The notes under the pieces: generated by a model | Databases searched by the model: none | Told to the model about the DNA's origin: nothing | Seen by the model: the letters and a program-made list of their open reading frames with translations, nothing else | Program-made: the position numbers and the translations under genes | Shown here: piece after piece, positions 40,149 through 49,859 of the stretch | Layout: the number at the start of each line of letters is the position of its first letter | How positions within the stretch are numbered: position 1 is the first letter of the stretch | Origin: Thermoproteaceae archaeon | Lineage (GTDB): Archaea; Thermoproteota; Thermoprotei; Thermoproteales; Thermoproteaceae | Assembly (NCBI GenBank): GCA_015521775.1 | Contig: WANN01000032.1 | Span: 1-53,894 of the forward strand | DNA: 53,894 nt | Reading direction: 5' to 3'

Positions 40149-41921
40149 CTACTGTGCTCCGCCCTCTAACCTGGCGAGGAAAAGGAGCGCCGGCAAGAGA
40201 ACCTTGACAACGTCCTCCTCCCTGGTAATCATGTGGCCCATGTCCGGGGCAATATGAACCTCCAGGCCCTTGCCGAGCCCACTTGCCCTTTCCACGAAAC
40301 GTAGGACCGGTATGAGGGGCGTCCTCGAGTCGTTCTGTGGGTGGATCAACGTGAGGGGGTCCCTGAGGTTCTCCACGTGCGTCGCCGGGCTCCTGTCCTC
40401 CCATAGCTCGGCCCTACCAGCGAACAACATGTCTATGAAGGACCTGAAGGCCGGGTCGCTGAGCTCGTACATAGTCCTCCAGTCGACCACGCTTGCCCCG
40501 GCCACTCCCCCACTGAACGTTCCGGGCCTCCGCGTGAGCGCGCATAGGGTCATGTAACCCCCATAGCTGTACCCCATTATGTACACCCTGCTGGCCAGGC
40601 CGGAATCCTTGGCCCACTGAGCCGCGGCAATCACGTCCTCCAGCTCCATGCCGCATGGGTCCCCAACTATCTTCTCGGTCCACTCCACGCCGTGTCCCAC
40701 GCTGCCCCTATAGTTCGGCTTCACCACGTGGAACCCGGCTGCGCTCAACGCGACCGCAAACAGATCCCATGAGTCGTCGTCCTCGGCGAAGGGCCCCCCA
40801 TGTACCAGGACCACGGTGGGGCCGGGCCTGGCGATCCTACGGCTTTCCAGGTATAGCGTTGGCACGGCTTCCCCATCAAGGCTCTTGACCTGGACAAAGC
40901 CGCGGTCGCCCAGCGCGTCGCCGAGCAGTTGGGGCCTCTCGCCCTCAAGCACTACCTCCCATCCACCTCCCCTATCCAACGCCACGACCCTGTAGGGTGT
41001 GGCCAGGTCAGAGTGGGTCACTGCGAGCCTGCCCCTCCACTCGTGGGCCCCGTAATGCGTGCCCTCCGGCGCGTCCAGCCCTTTCCCGTCGAGGAACACC
41101 CTGCTCCTCCCATTTTTCTTAGCTATGACCACCAGCTCGCCGCTGGGGAGATAGGCCACGTGGCCTATCGACGTGGCGTCGAATGAGGCCAGGTCCCCAC
41201 GAAGCTCCAACGGCGTGCTGGCGCCTCTGTCGGGGTCGAGCCTGTACAGGGCAGCCCGTTTGGCTCCCTCGACGCCGTAGGTCACTGTGCCGTCGGGCGC
41301 TATGTCGCCTGCAACGACATTCCCCTTTATGGGGGGGCTATACACCTCTGACCGCCCAGCGTCTAGGTCCACAACGAATAGCTTGAAGTACCTGTCGGGG
41401 GGAAACACGCCGAATCCCATGGCCAGGCTTCCCTTCACGCCCGCAAGAAACGCGAAGCCGGCCAGGTCTACCGCCTTCCATAGCCTCCCGTCCCTCACGG
41501 CGTACACCCCCATGCCCGTCTCGTGGACTGCCGTATAGGCCACTGTGGCCCCATCGTCTGCGACGCCGAGTATTCTGGCAGGCCTCTGCTCGGGATGCAG
41601 CTCCACTTCCCGGCCAGGCCTGTCGACCTCCACGACATACAGCTTGGCCAGTTCCCTCCCGGCCGCGACGTCGCGGCCGAAGACGACGCGGGCGGCGCCG
41701 TGTGGGGGGCGCCCAAGCATGTTTATGGGATCCACGTTAAGCCTAGTGAGGCTGGATCCGTCATAGGCGTAGAGGTTGTGCGCTCCCTCCCTGAAGGCGC
41801 TGACCAGAAGCCTCTCCCCGGCAAGGACGCCTGCGGCTACGAAGAAGTCTATCTTGACGAGCCGCATTGCGTCGTCCACTATCCTGGCGTATCTGTGGAG
41901 CCCCATGGAGTGTAGACCCAT
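40149..41921 (-). CDS. S9-family serine peptidase (acylaminoacyl-peptidase type)
   Basis: 590 residues: a beta-propeller of about 330 residues, then an alpha/beta-hydrolase domain. Catalytic triad: Ser in MGYSYGGYMTL, Asp in HPQNDSRTPL, His in DMGHMITRE. The oxyanion region reads VLVHGGPFAEDDDSWD. Cleaves short or blocked peptides in the cytoplasm in this family; no signal peptide here. The frame is open to 41951, but the TATA element CTTAAAAC (about 41944-41951) supports ATG 41921. It converges on the HTH_10 gene, seven bases apart. Confidence 0.92.
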   Translation of the reverse strand: MGLHSMGLHRYARIVDDAMRLVKIDFFVAAGVLAGERLLVSAFREGAHNLYAYDGSSLTRLNVDPINMLGRPPHGAARVVFGRDVAAGRELAKLYVVEVDRPGREVELHPEQRPARILGVADDGATVAYTAVHETGMGVYAVRDGRLWKAVDLAGFAFLAGVKGSLAMGFGVFPPDRYFKLFVVDLDAGRSEVYSPPIKGNVVAGDIAPDGTVTYGVEGAKRAALYRLDPDRGASTPLELRGDLASFDATSIGHVAYLPSGELVVIAKKNGRSRVFLDGKGLDAPEGTHYGAHEWRGRLAVTHSDLATPYRVVALDRGGGWEVVLEGERPQLLGDALGDRGFVQVKSLDGEAVPTLYLESRRIARPGPTVVLVHGGPFAEDDDSWDLFAVALSAAGFHVVKPNYRGSVGHGVEWTEKIVGDPCGMELEDVIAAAQWAKDSGLASRVYIMGYSYGGYMTLCALTRRPGTFSGGVAGASVVDWRTMYELSDPAFRSFIDMLFAGRAELWEDRSPATHVENLRDPLTLIHPQNDSRTPLIPVLRFVERASGLGKGLEVHIAPDMGHMITREEDVVKVLLPALLFLARLEGGAQ

Positions 41922-42008
41922 CGCGTTATGTGGGCCGCCCGTTTTAAGCATTGGCCGCGTCTAGGCGGATGGGGTACCGTTATAAAGGGGCCGCGTCGGC
42001 AGAAAAAG

Positions 42009-43319
42009 ATGGTCCCGAGACTGTTCGAGGAGCTCGAAGAAGTGCTGATGACGAACCTTTTCCCTACCCACAGGATCATTGTACGGGAGGCGCGCGACGT
42101 CTACGTATATGACGTGGATGGCCGCGAGTACCTTGACTTCATGACTGTGGTGACTTCTGCCACGCTGGGACACGGCATACCCGAGGTGCGCGATGCTGTG
42201 ATAGAGACCGTGGGTAGGCTTGCCTCGGGCAACGGGTATAACTGGTACACAGTGGAGCTGCTCGAGGCGGCTAGGGCCGTCGCATCCCTTTTCCCCCCAG
42301 GCTTCGGCAGGGTACATTTCAGGGTCAGCGGTTCAGAGGGCGTTGAGCTTGCGGTTAAGCTGGCCAAGAGACATGTGCGTAGGTCCACAGCGATATTCTT
42401 CACTGGGGGCTACCACGGCCGCACGTACTACACGACCACGTTCCACGGCGCCAGGAGACCCGAGTACGGCCCTCTGCCCCCCGGCGTGCTCATGGCGCCG
42501 TACCCATATCCGTATAGATGTCCCTTCGGCCCCATGAGGCCCGAGGAATGTGCCGCGGCCGCTGTGGAGGCCGTGGAGCACATGGTGAACTATGCAGCCG
42601 CCGGCGATGTGTGCTGCATAGTTGTCGAGCCCATACAAGGCGTCGGCGGCATAGTGGTGCCCCCGCAGAACTTCTTCGAAGGGTTGAAACGCGTTGCGAG
42701 GGACTACGGCATCCTGCTGATAGTGGACGAGGTGCAGACCGGCATGGGGAGGACCGGCACTGTGTGGGCCTATGAACAGTTCGACTTGGCTCCGGACCTG
42801 GTGGTGGCCGCTAAGGGCCTTGCAGGAGGGCTTCCGGCCTCGGCAGTGGTGGCGAGGAGGGACGTGGCGGACAGCCAGCAGCCCGGCGACGATCACTCGA
42901 CCTTCGGAGGTTCCCCCGTGCTCATGGCCGCCGTTAAGGCCACCGTGGAATACCTTGCCCGTAACAGGGAGACTTTGCTGGGCAACGCGAGGCGTATGGG
43001 GCAGTACGCCATGAAGAGGCTTTGGGAACTGTACGACAAGCATCCCCTCATAGGAGAGGTGAGGGGCATGGGGCTGCTCATAGGGATAGAACTTGTCAGG
43101 GACAGAAGGACCAAGGAACCAGCGACAAGGGAGACGTCCTCCATATGCCTAGACCACGCGTTGAGGAGGGGGCTCCTCGTGGTGCCCAGCGGGTGGAGGG
43201 GGAACGTCATAAGGTTCGCCCCGCCCTTAACGGTGAGGCAGGAGCACGTTGATAGGGCCGTAGACATACTGGACGAGGTAATCGGGGCCGTGGAGCGGGA
43301 GGTTGGGGTGGGGCAGTAG
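42009..43319 (+). CDS. Class III aminotransferase (4-aminobutyrate/ornithine type)
   Basis: 436-residue PLP enzyme. Fold type I signatures: TGGYHGRTYYTTTFHGA, LLIVDEVQTGMGRTGTVWA (Asp for the pyridine nitrogen), PLP lysine in VVAAKGLAGGLP, and DDHSTFGGSPVLMAA. Resembles 4-aminobutyrate and acetyl-lysine/ornithine aminotransferases; the amino donor cannot be told. The TATA box GTTATAAAGG (about 41979-41988) fits ATG 42009. The S9 peptidase gene diverges from it, so the two promoters share about 87 bases. Confidence 0.92.
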   Translation: MVPRLFEELEEVLMTNLFPTHRIIVREARDVYVYDVDGREYLDFMTVVTSATLGHGIPEVRDAVIETVGRLASGNGYNWYTVELLEAARAVASLFPPGFGRVHFRVSGSEGVELAVKLAKRHVRRSTAIFFTGGYHGRTYYTTTFHGARRPEYGPLPPGVLMAPYPYPYRCPFGPMRPEECAAAAVEAVEHMVNYAAAGDVCCIVVEPIQGVGGIVVPPQNFFEGLKRVARDYGILLIVDEVQTGMGRTGTVWAYEQFDLAPDLVVAAKGLAGGLPASAVVARRDVADSQQPGDDHSTFGGSPVLMAAVKATVEYLARNRETLLGNARRMGQYAMKRLWELYDKHPLIGEVRGMGLLIGIELVRDRRTKEPATRETSSICLDHALRRGLLVVPSGWRGNVIRFAPPLTVRQEHVDRAVDILDEVIGAVEREVGVGQ

Positions 43320-43355
43320 GTGGAAGGTAGAAAAAGCCGTATTCAACAACTATGT

Positions 43356-43931
43356 ATGGACGTGGTGCTCGTCTTCCACGGGTCCCACGACGTGCGTCAC
43401 GTTAGGGCCGCGCTGGACTTTGCCAGGAGGGTCGGGGCACGGGCAGCGTTTAAGGAAGTCTCGCGGCCGAGCCTAAGCGATGTGCGGGGAAACGTATATG
43501 TTCCCATGTTCCTGGGCTGGGGAAAGGACTACATGGAGGCCGTTTCGCTGACCGGGTCGCCCATACCGCCCATAATGGAGTGGCCAGGATTCGGGGAATT
43601 CGTACGTTCCCTCGGTGCACGCCTCTACCTCCTCCATGGGTCCCATGAAAGGCGCTACCTAGGGGAGGTGGAGATGCTGGGCGTGGACTACGCCTTCCTG
43701 GTAGGCGAACCCAACGTGGCCGGTGTTCCTTGTCCCCCAACGGCCATGCCCCTCGTGCTTACCCCCGGCGCAATCCACGACAAGCTGGTGGAACGCATTT
43801 CTTCTAGGTGCCCAGAAACGGCTCTTGTTGGGAGGCCGCTGGTGGAGATGCCCAGGTTCCAGCGCTACTTCACGGACACCCTACGTAGGCTGCTAAATGA
43901 AGGACTCAAAGCTGATGGCGTGGAAGTCTGA
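43356..43931 (+). CDS. CbiX/SirB-like chelatase-fold protein
   Basis: 191 residues with two half-repeats: VLVFHGSHDVRHV with VYVPMFLGWGKDYMEAV in the first and LYLLHGSHERRYLGEV in the second. The HGS motif with a following VPMFL-x-x-G segment is the pattern of sirohydrochlorin cobalto/ferrochelatases of the CbiX type. Metal-ligand histidines are present at the start of each half. I place the start at ATG 43356; a GTG at 43320 directly after the aminotransferase stop would add 12 residues. It overlaps the ABC ATPase gene tail-to-tail by 39 bases. Enzyme identity is tentative. Confidence 0.65.
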   Translation: MDVVLVFHGSHDVRHVRAALDFARRVGARAAFKEVSRPSLSDVRGNVYVPMFLGWGKDYMEAVSLTGSPIPPIMEWPGFGEFVRSLGARLYLLHGSHERRYLGEVEMLGVDYAFLVGEPNVAGVPCPPTAMPLVLTPGAIHDKLVERISSRCPETALVGRPLVEMPRFQRYFTDTLRRLLNEGLKADGVEV

Positions 43932-44558
43932 CCGCCTGATCACGTCCTTTATAAGGCCCGACTCCATGAGCACTATCCTGTCGGCTATCACTGTGGCGAA
44001 CTCGGCGTCCTGCTCCGCCACCACCATGGTTATGCCCCTTTCCCTCATGGCCAGTAGGAGCCTCGCAATCTCGTCCTTGGCCCGTGGTGCAAGCCCCGAG
44101 GACGGCTCGTCCAGTAGGAGCAGCTTGGGCCTCATGTGATACGCTATGGCCAGGGACAACATCCTGAACTGTCCCCCACTGAGGTTGCCGGCCCTATCGT
44201 TGAGGCGCCCCACCAGCTGCGGGAACAGGTCCAAGTCCAGTTCCCCGTCCCTAAGCGCCAACAGTAGGTTGTCCTTGACGCTAAGGGACCTGAACGCCGA
44301 GTCCCTGTCAGGTATGTACGTGATGCCCATCTCCACCCTTTTCAATGGGCTCAGGCCCGTGATGTCGGTCCCGTTTAGGTATATCCTTCCGCTTATAGGG
44401 CGGAGTAGGCCGGCCACTGTCTTGAGCAGCGTGGTCTTCCCAGCCCCGTTTGGGCCAAGTATCACGACTATCTCGCCTTGAGCCACCTCGAGGTTTGCGC
44501 TCTCAACCACGACCATTTTGCCGTAGCCGCAGGTCAGGTCCACGAGGCGCAGGCTCAT
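43893..44558 (-). CDS. LIV-type ABC transporter ATP-binding protein LivF (operon 2)
   Basis: 221 residues. Walker A LGPNGAGKTTLL, signature NLSGGQFRMLSLA, Walker B LLLDEPSSGLAP, and the LivF-type ending. One of two ATPases of the second transporter. The start overlaps the LivG stop by four bases. Last gene of operon 2. Confidence 0.93.
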   Translation of the reverse strand: MSLRLVDLTCGYGKMVVVESANLEVAQGEIVVILGPNGAGKTTLLKTVAGLLRPISGRIYLNGTDITGLSPLKRVEMGITYIPDRDSAFRSLSVKDNLLLALRDGELDLDLFPQLVGRLNDRAGNLSGGQFRMLSLAIAYHMRPKLLLLDEPSSGLAPRAKDEIARLLLAMRERGITMVVAEQDAEFATVIADRIVLMESGLIKDVIRRSDFHAISFESFI

Positions 44559-45241
44559 GACCTCCCGAGATAGGCCTGTTTCACCAATGGGTTCCTCACA
44601 ACGTCCTCAGGTGTGCCCTCAGCTATCTTCCTCCCAGCGTTCATGACGACAACCCTCTCAACGACCTTGAACAGGGACGACAGCCTGTGCTCGACTATCA
44701 CGTAGGTGAGCCCCATGGTGGAGTTCAGGGACTTTATGAGCTCGCCGAGTTCCGCGGCCTCCCTCATGGCAAGGCCCGCCATCGGCTCGTCCAGGAGCAC
44801 AAGCTTAGGCCTTAGGGCCAGACACCGCGCGAGCTCCAACCTCCTTATCTCGTGTAGGGTGAGCTTGGCCGCTGGTACGGAGGATTTGCCGCTTAGGCCC
44901 ACCACCTTCAGCGCCTCCTCTATGAGACCCTCGTCGCGTGTGGCCACCCTCAGGTTGTCCCGCACTGTGAGACTTGGGAAGTACTTCGGCTGTTGGAACG
45001 ACCGAGCGATACCGATTTTGACCCTTAGATGGACGGGCTTCCTCGTTATGTCCATGCCGTCGAACACGACGCGCCCATTGTCGGGCTTCACGTGGCCAGT
45101 CACCACGTTGAAGAGGGTGGTCTTGCCGCTGCCGTTGGGGCCTATGAGGCCCATCAGCTCGCCCTTATCCACCTCAACGCTCACCCCGTCCAGCGCCACG
45201 ACGCCGCCGAACCTCTTGCTGACCGACTCAACGCGCAGCAT
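44555..45241 (-). CDS. LIV-type ABC transporter ATP-binding protein LivG (operon 2)
   Basis: 228 residues. Starts LRVESVSKRFGGVVALDGV; Walker A GPNGSGKTTLFN, Walker B LVLLDEPMAGLA, H-loop VIVEH. The usual LSGGQ signature is altered: the region reads KLTLHEIRRLELARCLAL, so the S-G-G-Q residues are missing, unlike LivG of operon 1 (MSHGERK). Activity may depend on the LivF partner. Overlaps LivM by 14 bases. Confidence 0.9.
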   Translation of the reverse strand: MLRVESVSKRFGGVVALDGVSVEVDKGELMGLIGPNGSGKTTLFNVVTGHVKPDNGRVVFDGMDITRKPVHLRVKIGIARSFQQPKYFPSLTVRDNLRVATRDEGLIEEALKVVGLSGKSSVPAAKLTLHEIRRLELARCLALRPKLVLLDEPMAGLAMREAAELGELIKSLNSTMGLTYVIVEHRLSSLFKVVERVVVMNAGRKIAEGTPEDVVRNPLVKQAYLGRS

Positions 45242-46163
45242 GCCTCCCCCTAATGAGGAAGTATATTATTATTAGCATGGCCGATATTATGGCGAGCCTC
45301 AGCTCAGGCGTGGCCCCCCGAAGGTATATGTCGAACATGTATAGGCCTATGCCCCCCATGAAGGACCAGACAACGCCTCCCGGCTTATAAATTCCGCATG
45401 CAAGCAGCATGTATATGAGGAGCGGTATCGGCTCTATGACGGCGGTGGACATCACGCCTTGCAGGCTCACGTAGAGGAACGTGGATATCCCCGCGATGGT
45501 TCCAGCGATCACAAACGAGACAAGTTTTATGATGTTGGTGTTTATTCCGTTGGACTCCACCAGTATCTCGTCCTCCGACATGGACTTCAGAATGGTCCCG
45601 AACCGCGTGCGTATGAGGACGTATAGCACTAGGAGGGACACAACTGCAAAGGAGAACACCAGGTAGTACGCGTAGGGGCCCCCCACGGGCAGCCAGAAGG
45701 GCACGGGCACCCCGTCATCGCCCTTGAACACGTCGTACATGGTACGCGCAATGACTATGAGTACAAATGGAAATATAAGGGTCGCCATGGCGTAGAACGG
45801 TCCCCTCAGCCGAAAACCGGGTAGCGCCATGAGGACGCCTCCAAGGGCCCCACCCACAGCTGCCAGCAGGGCAAGTAACTGGGGCGAGGAGGTGGACAGG
45901 AACGCCACGTAGCCCGCTATACCCATGATGAAGGTGTAGCCTAGGTTTATGTAGCCGGTCCTTATGGAAGCGAAGTCGTATGTGGCTGTTATGACCCCGA
46001 AGAGCAGCGCCATGGAAAGGGCGGAGAGTAGATAGGAGGAGGTCACTGCGAATGGGACAACCGCCAAGACGGCTATGATCCCCACAATAGCGGCGAAATC
46101 GCCTAACGCGCGTGGGCCGCCCATCCTAAGCGGGCCTATTTTCGGCTTATAGCTGCCCATCAT
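45228..46163 (-). CDS. LIV-type ABC permease LivM (operon 2)
   Basis: 311 residues with about nine membrane segments and the LivM pattern: TYDFASIRTGYINLGYTFIMG near the N-terminus and the coupling segment RTRFGTILKSMSEDEILVES. Start ATG 46163 overlaps the LivH stop by four bases (ATGA); a GTG at 46169 is the next alternative. Confidence 0.9.
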   Translation of the reverse strand: MMGSYKPKIGPLRMGGPRALGDFAAIVGIIAVLAVVPFAVTSSYLLSALSMALLFGVITATYDFASIRTGYINLGYTFIMGIAGYVAFLSTSSPQLLALLAAVGGALGGVLMALPGFRLRGPFYAMATLIFPFVLIVIARTMYDVFKGDDGVPVPFWLPVGGPYAYYLVFSFAVVSLLVLYVLIRTRFGTILKSMSEDEILVESNGINTNIIKLVSFVIAGTIAGISTFLYVSLQGVMSTAVIEPIPLLIYMLLACGIYKPGGVVWSFMGGIGLYMFDIYLRGATPELRLAIISAMLIIIYFLIRGRHAAR

Positions 46164-46999
46164 GCCCACCTAGTGGCTCCGCGGCCTAGGATTCCCTGGG
46201 GCCTGAAGAGGAGCACCAGTATTATCAGTAGCAGCGGCACGAAGGGCTCCACGGACGGGTCCAGGTAATATGCGGAGAACCTCTCGGCGAAAGATATTAG
46301 GAAGGCCGCTATCAGCGAGCCCCCTACGCTGCCAAGGCCCCCGACAATGGACACTGAAAGCACTATGGTCAGGTATAGCCACGCCACCTGGGGCGATACG
46401 GTGAGGAAGGGGGATATCATGAGGGACGCCAGCGAGGCGAATAGGGACGCTAGGAACGTCGTGAAGAGGTACACCTTGGCCGGGTTTATCCCCATCATGA
46501 GCGCCAGGTCCGCGTTCTCGGCTATGGCCACCATCTTCTTTCCTATTACGGTTCTGCCTATGATGATGTAGTAGCCCGCAAGCACGGCGACGGACACGAG
46601 TATGGCGAGGAGCCACTGGGCGGATACCCACCCGAGGCTGCCGCTTACAAGTGCGGGCACGACCCTCTGGTAGGGTCCATAGCCCCAGATTAGGGCCCCC
46701 TCGATGAGGAGGGCTATGGCAAGTGACACGACGATCATCAGCACCTCGTCCCTACGTATAAACCTCAGGATTATCCACCCGAAGGTCCCCAAAGCCACTG
46801 ATATGGCCATAGCCAGCATGGCGGCGATGGGCACGGGCATGGACTCCGAGAACCCGCTGTAGAGGTACGCCACCAGGGCCATGTAGGCCCCATAGGCCAG
46901 GTTGATTATGCGGGCAACTCCTAGGAGCAGGTTAAAGCCCGCTGTCATCAGGGCATAACAGCTACCCAATACGAGAGAGAAAAAAAGTATCTCGTACAT
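46160..46999 (-). CDS. LIV-type ABC permease LivH (operon 2)
   Basis: 279 residues, about eight membrane segments. LivH features: MTAGFNLLLGVARIINLAYG and GGLGSVGGSLIAAFLIS. The ATG at 46999 overlaps the stop of the binding-protein gene (TAATG); the frame is open a further 19 codons but those overlap the upstream gene. Confidence 0.9.
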   Translation of the reverse strand: MYEILFFSLVLGSCYALMTAGFNLLLGVARIINLAYGAYMALVAYLYSGFSESMPVPIAAMLAMAISVALGTFGWIILRFIRRDEVLMIVVSLAIALLIEGALIWGYGPYQRVVPALVSGSLGWVSAQWLLAILVSVAVLAGYYIIIGRTVIGKKMVAIAENADLALMMGINPAKVYLFTTFLASLFASLASLMISPFLTVSPQVAWLYLTIVLSVSIVGGLGSVGGSLIAAFLISFAERFSAYYLDPSVEPFVPLLLIILVLLFRPQGILGRGATRWA

Positions 47000-48321
47000 T
47001 AACCCTTCACCCAGGGCGGCAGCGCCACTTCTCCCTCGGCGACGTCGGGCGGCCACACGACCCTGGTCTCGCCCTCAGGCGTCCACTGCACTGCTATGGT
47101 GGCCAAATACTCCGGGCCGAACAGAGGCGTGTGGCCTTCGGTGAATATCCACCTGCCCGTTATACCCATGTACCCGTTCCTGGCCAGGTAATCGGCGACC
47201 TTATCCCCATCAAAGCTCCCAACGGCCTCCACGGCCTCCTTCCACGCGTTCACCGCGTCGTACATGAAGAAGGGCGGGTAGAAGAAGCCCAGTTCGCCGT
47301 ACTTCGCCTCATAGGAGCTCACGAACCTCTGGGTGGCCTCTGTAGCGGGGAAGTTGTAGAACACGAATATCTGGTACGGGAGGCTGCCGCCGGTTATGTC
47401 CCACTGCTTCAGCGTCATGCCCACCACGTCGAACTGAACGAGCACGAAGGGAGGCTTAAGCTCGTTGTAGTCCCTCTGGAGGACCTTGCCATCGCCGTAG
47501 GCGGTCCACACCATCAGTATCTGCACGCCGGCGTCCCTGGCCTTGGTCAGATGGGGCACGAAGCTCGTGGTCTTGCCGGGCTCTATCGTACCCTCGAACA
47601 CAAGCTCGAACCCGTCCCTCTGGATCACCTCCTTGACCTTCTTAACCACGGCGGCGGTCCAGGCATGCTTGTCGTAAAGTATGCCGACCTTATTGAACCC
47701 ATACTTTTCGGCTATGTACTTGGCCGGGTAGTACACAATCAACGCGTGGGTCGAGGCGTTTATGTTGAACCTAAACCAGTACTTGAGGCCGGGGTCCTGG
47801 GCGACCTGCTCGTCTATCTGGTCCGCCACCGAGCCATGCGCGAATACCGGCACCTTGGCCTCCTTTATCAGGGGCAACAGGGCGAGACCTACGGCCGATG
47901 AATGTATGCCGAATATGGCAACCACATTGTCCTCGTACACTAGCTTACGGAATCCCGTGGTCGCCACGTCGGGCTTGTTCTCGTCGTCGAAGACCACAAG
48001 CTCCACCTTCTTGCCGAGCACGCCGCCCTTGGCGTTTATCTCATCTATGGCCAGTTGAATGGACTTCACAGCGATGTCGCCGTACGGCTTCGTGGCAGGT
48101 CCAAGGTAGCCTATCTTTATCACCTCCTGTTCGGGGGTGGGCTGCGGCGAGGGGCTTGGAGAGGGCGTTCGGGCCGGCGTCTCCTGAACCGGCGTGGTCT
48201 CCGCGGCCGTCTGCTCCTGTGCCGGTGCTTGTGCTGGCTGCTGCATTGCTACGAGCCCGGCCACTATTGCAACTATTATTATCACTATAGCCACACCTAT
48301 ATAGAGCCCTGCCTTGGGCAT
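46999..48321 (-). CDS. LIV-type ABC substrate-binding protein (operon 2)
   Basis: 440 residues. One N-terminal membrane segment (residues 5-25) and a Thr/Pro/Glu/Ser-rich linker (residues 28-65, with PSPSPSPQPTP) tether the binding domain outside the cell. The Periplasmic_BP_6 domain starts VIKIGYLGPATKPYGDIAVK and has AIDEINAKGGVLGKKVELVV. Ligand unknown; family members bind branched-chain amino acids, amides, urea or aromatic acids. TATA box TTTTTTATAG (about 48337-48346); the inverted repeat at 48350-48380 lies just upstream. Confidence 0.92.
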   Translation of the reverse strand: MPKAGLYIGVAIVIIIVAIVAGLVAMQQPAQAPAQEQTAAETTPVQETPARTPSPSPSPQPTPEQEVIKIGYLGPATKPYGDIAVKSIQLAIDEINAKGGVLGKKVELVVFDDENKPDVATTGFRKLVYEDNVVAIFGIHSSAVGLALLPLIKEAKVPVFAHGSVADQIDEQVAQDPGLKYWFRFNINASTHALIVYYPAKYIAEKYGFNKVGILYDKHAWTAAVVKKVKEVIQRDGFELVFEGTIEPGKTTSFVPHLTKARDAGVQILMVWTAYGDGKVLQRDYNELKPPFVLVQFDVVGMTLKQWDITGGSLPYQIFVFYNFPATEATQRFVSSYEAKYGELGFFYPPFFMYDAVNAWKEAVEAVGSFDGDKVADYLARNGYMGITGRWIFTEGHTPLFGPEYLATIAVQWTPEGETRVVWPPDVAEGEVALPPWVKG

Positions 48322-48349
48322 GCCCCTTCCGGAACTGTTCTATAAAAAA

Positions 48350-48380
48350 TGTAATCATTAAACGATTTCAAGTGATTACA
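48350..48380. promoter_or_regulatory. Inverted repeat upstream of LIV operon 2, candidate operator
   Basis: TGTAATCA and TGATTACA, perfect complements with a 15-base AT-rich spacer, directly upstream of the TATA box of the binding-protein gene. Arm centres are about 23 bases apart, near two helical turns. The motif TGATTACA also occurs as a single half-site at 4428. Confidence 0.5.
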
Positions 48381-48447
48381 CCGATTATACTCCTGCCTCC
48401 AAGTAATTCAAATTAATTATATATAGAGCCCGGACAGCGCAGCCCAG

Positions 48448-49131
48448 CTAGGCTATGTAGCCGAGCATCCTCATGAGTTCCTTGGACTTCAGGGCCTCGG
48501 CGAGCGAGCCTCTGAACACTACGGTGCCCCTCTCTATTACATATATATCTGCGTCGTCTGTCAGTTTTCTGAGCAGCGCCACGTTGGACTCGGCGAAGAG
48601 CAGCGCGACCCCGTTAGCGGCCAATTGGACAAGCACGGGGTACATCCTTGAAACGAGGCTGAAGGCAAGGCCCTCGAAGGGCTCGTCGAGGAGCAGAACC
48701 CTAGGCCTGCGCGACACCGCCATGGCGATGGACAACATCTTTCTCTGTCCGCCGCTCAGCTCGCTCGCCCTCTTGTCGAGCATGGCCCTAAGCTCGGGGA
48801 ACAGGTCGAGGGCATCCCCGTAGCTGTCCGAGGCCGTCCTTAGGTTCTCCTCCACTGTGAGTTCGGGGAATATGCGTCCCCCCTCGTGCACCACGGATAT
48901 GCCTAGGGAAGCCCTGACATGCGGCGGCACGCCCGTGATGTCGTCCCCGTCGAGCAGCACCCTCCCCCTGAGCGGCCTAACGAGACCAGCGACCGTCCTT
49001 ATGAACGTGGTCTTGCCGGCCCCGTTGCGCCCCACAAGGAACACGAGGCTCCCCTTCTCGACCGTGAGCGTGACTCCGCGCAATGCGTCAACCCCCCCGA
49101 CCCTAGCCCAGAGGTCCACGGCGGAGATCAT
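48448..49131 (-). CDS. LIV-type ABC transporter ATP-binding protein LivF (operon 1)
   Basis: 227 residues. Walker A VGRNGAGKTTFI, signature ELSGGQRKMLSIA, Walker B VLLLDEPFEGLA. The histidine switch region reads LLFAESNVALL, i.e. Glu-Ser where histidine is expected (family VEQ/VEH), a LivF habit. ATG 49131 overlaps the LivG stop (ATGA); the long open frame upstream is out of register with family starts. Last gene of operon 1. Confidence 0.93.
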   Translation of the reverse strand: MISAVDLWARVGGVDALRGVTLTVEKGSLVFLVGRNGAGKTTFIRTVAGLVRPLRGRVLLDGDDITGVPPHVRASLGISVVHEGGRIFPELTVEENLRTASDSYGDALDLFPELRAMLDKRASELSGGQRKMLSIAMAVSRRPRVLLLDEPFEGLAFSLVSRMYPVLVQLAANGVALLFAESNVALLRKLTDDADIYVIERGTVVFRGSLAEALKSKELMRMLGYIA

Positions 49132-49859
49132 ATGCCCAGCACCTCCCTCACCCTTTCCGAGTTGGCCATATTCCTTGGGGGGCCCCAGTACACCACGGAG
49201 CCTTGGAACATGACGATCACGTTCTCGGCGTACTCGAACACAAGGTCTAGGTCGTGCTCTATCACGAGCAGCGTTATCCCCTCCTTCTTGGCATTGCGTA
49301 TCACTATGTCCATTATGCCCCACTTATCCGCCGTGGACACGCCCGACGTGGGCTCGTCCAACATGAGGAGCCTGGGCCTTCCCACGAAGGCCATGACTAT
49401 GTCCAGTATCTTCCTCTCGCCATGCGACATCTCTGGGGGCCTCTTGTCGGCGAGGTGGCCCATTTGAAAGGTCTCGAGGGCCTCCTGCGCCTTGTCCCTA
49501 AGGGAGTCTATGCGGGCCGCCCTGGGCGTCCCGTTCCTCAGCGCAAGGGAAAGCGCCACGTTTTCCAGCGCCGTGAGGCCGTGGAAGAGCTGCGGGTGTT
49601 GGAAGGACCTCAGTATGCCCATCTGCGCCGCCCTCACGTGGTTGACGCGCTTAAGGCTCCTGCCCTCGAAGATCACGTCGCCCGCGTCCTCCCTGACGTA
49701 CCTCGATATGACGTTGACCAGTGTGGTCTTGCCGCTCCCGTTGGGTCCCACGATGAAGGCCACCTCGCCGCGCCTCATGTCCAGGGTGACGTTGTTGAGG
49801 GCCGTTATTCCGCCGAACCTCTTGGACAGCCCCTCGACCCTGATAACCGCCTCAGCCAT
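49128..49859 (-). CDS. LIV-type ABC transporter ATP-binding protein LivG (operon 1)
   Basis: 243 residues. AEAVIRVEGLSKRFGGITAL start, Walker A VGPNGSGKTTLVN, signature region MSHGERKILDIVMAF, Walker B LLMLDEPTSGVS, H-loop VIEHDLDLVF. Start ATG 49859 chosen because the sequence from there matches LivG N-termini; a GTG at 49868 is possible. It overlaps the LivM stop. Confidence 0.92.
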   Translation of the reverse strand: MAEAVIRVEGLSKRFGGITALNNVTLDMRRGEVAFIVGPNGSGKTTLVNVISRYVREDAGDVIFEGRSLKRVNHVRAAQMGILRSFQHPQLFHGLTALENVALSLALRNGTPRAARIDSLRDKAQEALETFQMGHLADKRPPEMSHGERKILDIVMAFVGRPRLLMLDEPTSGVSTADKWGIMDIVIRNAKKEGITLLVIEHDLDLVFEYAENVIVMFQGSVVYWGPPRNMANSERVREVLGI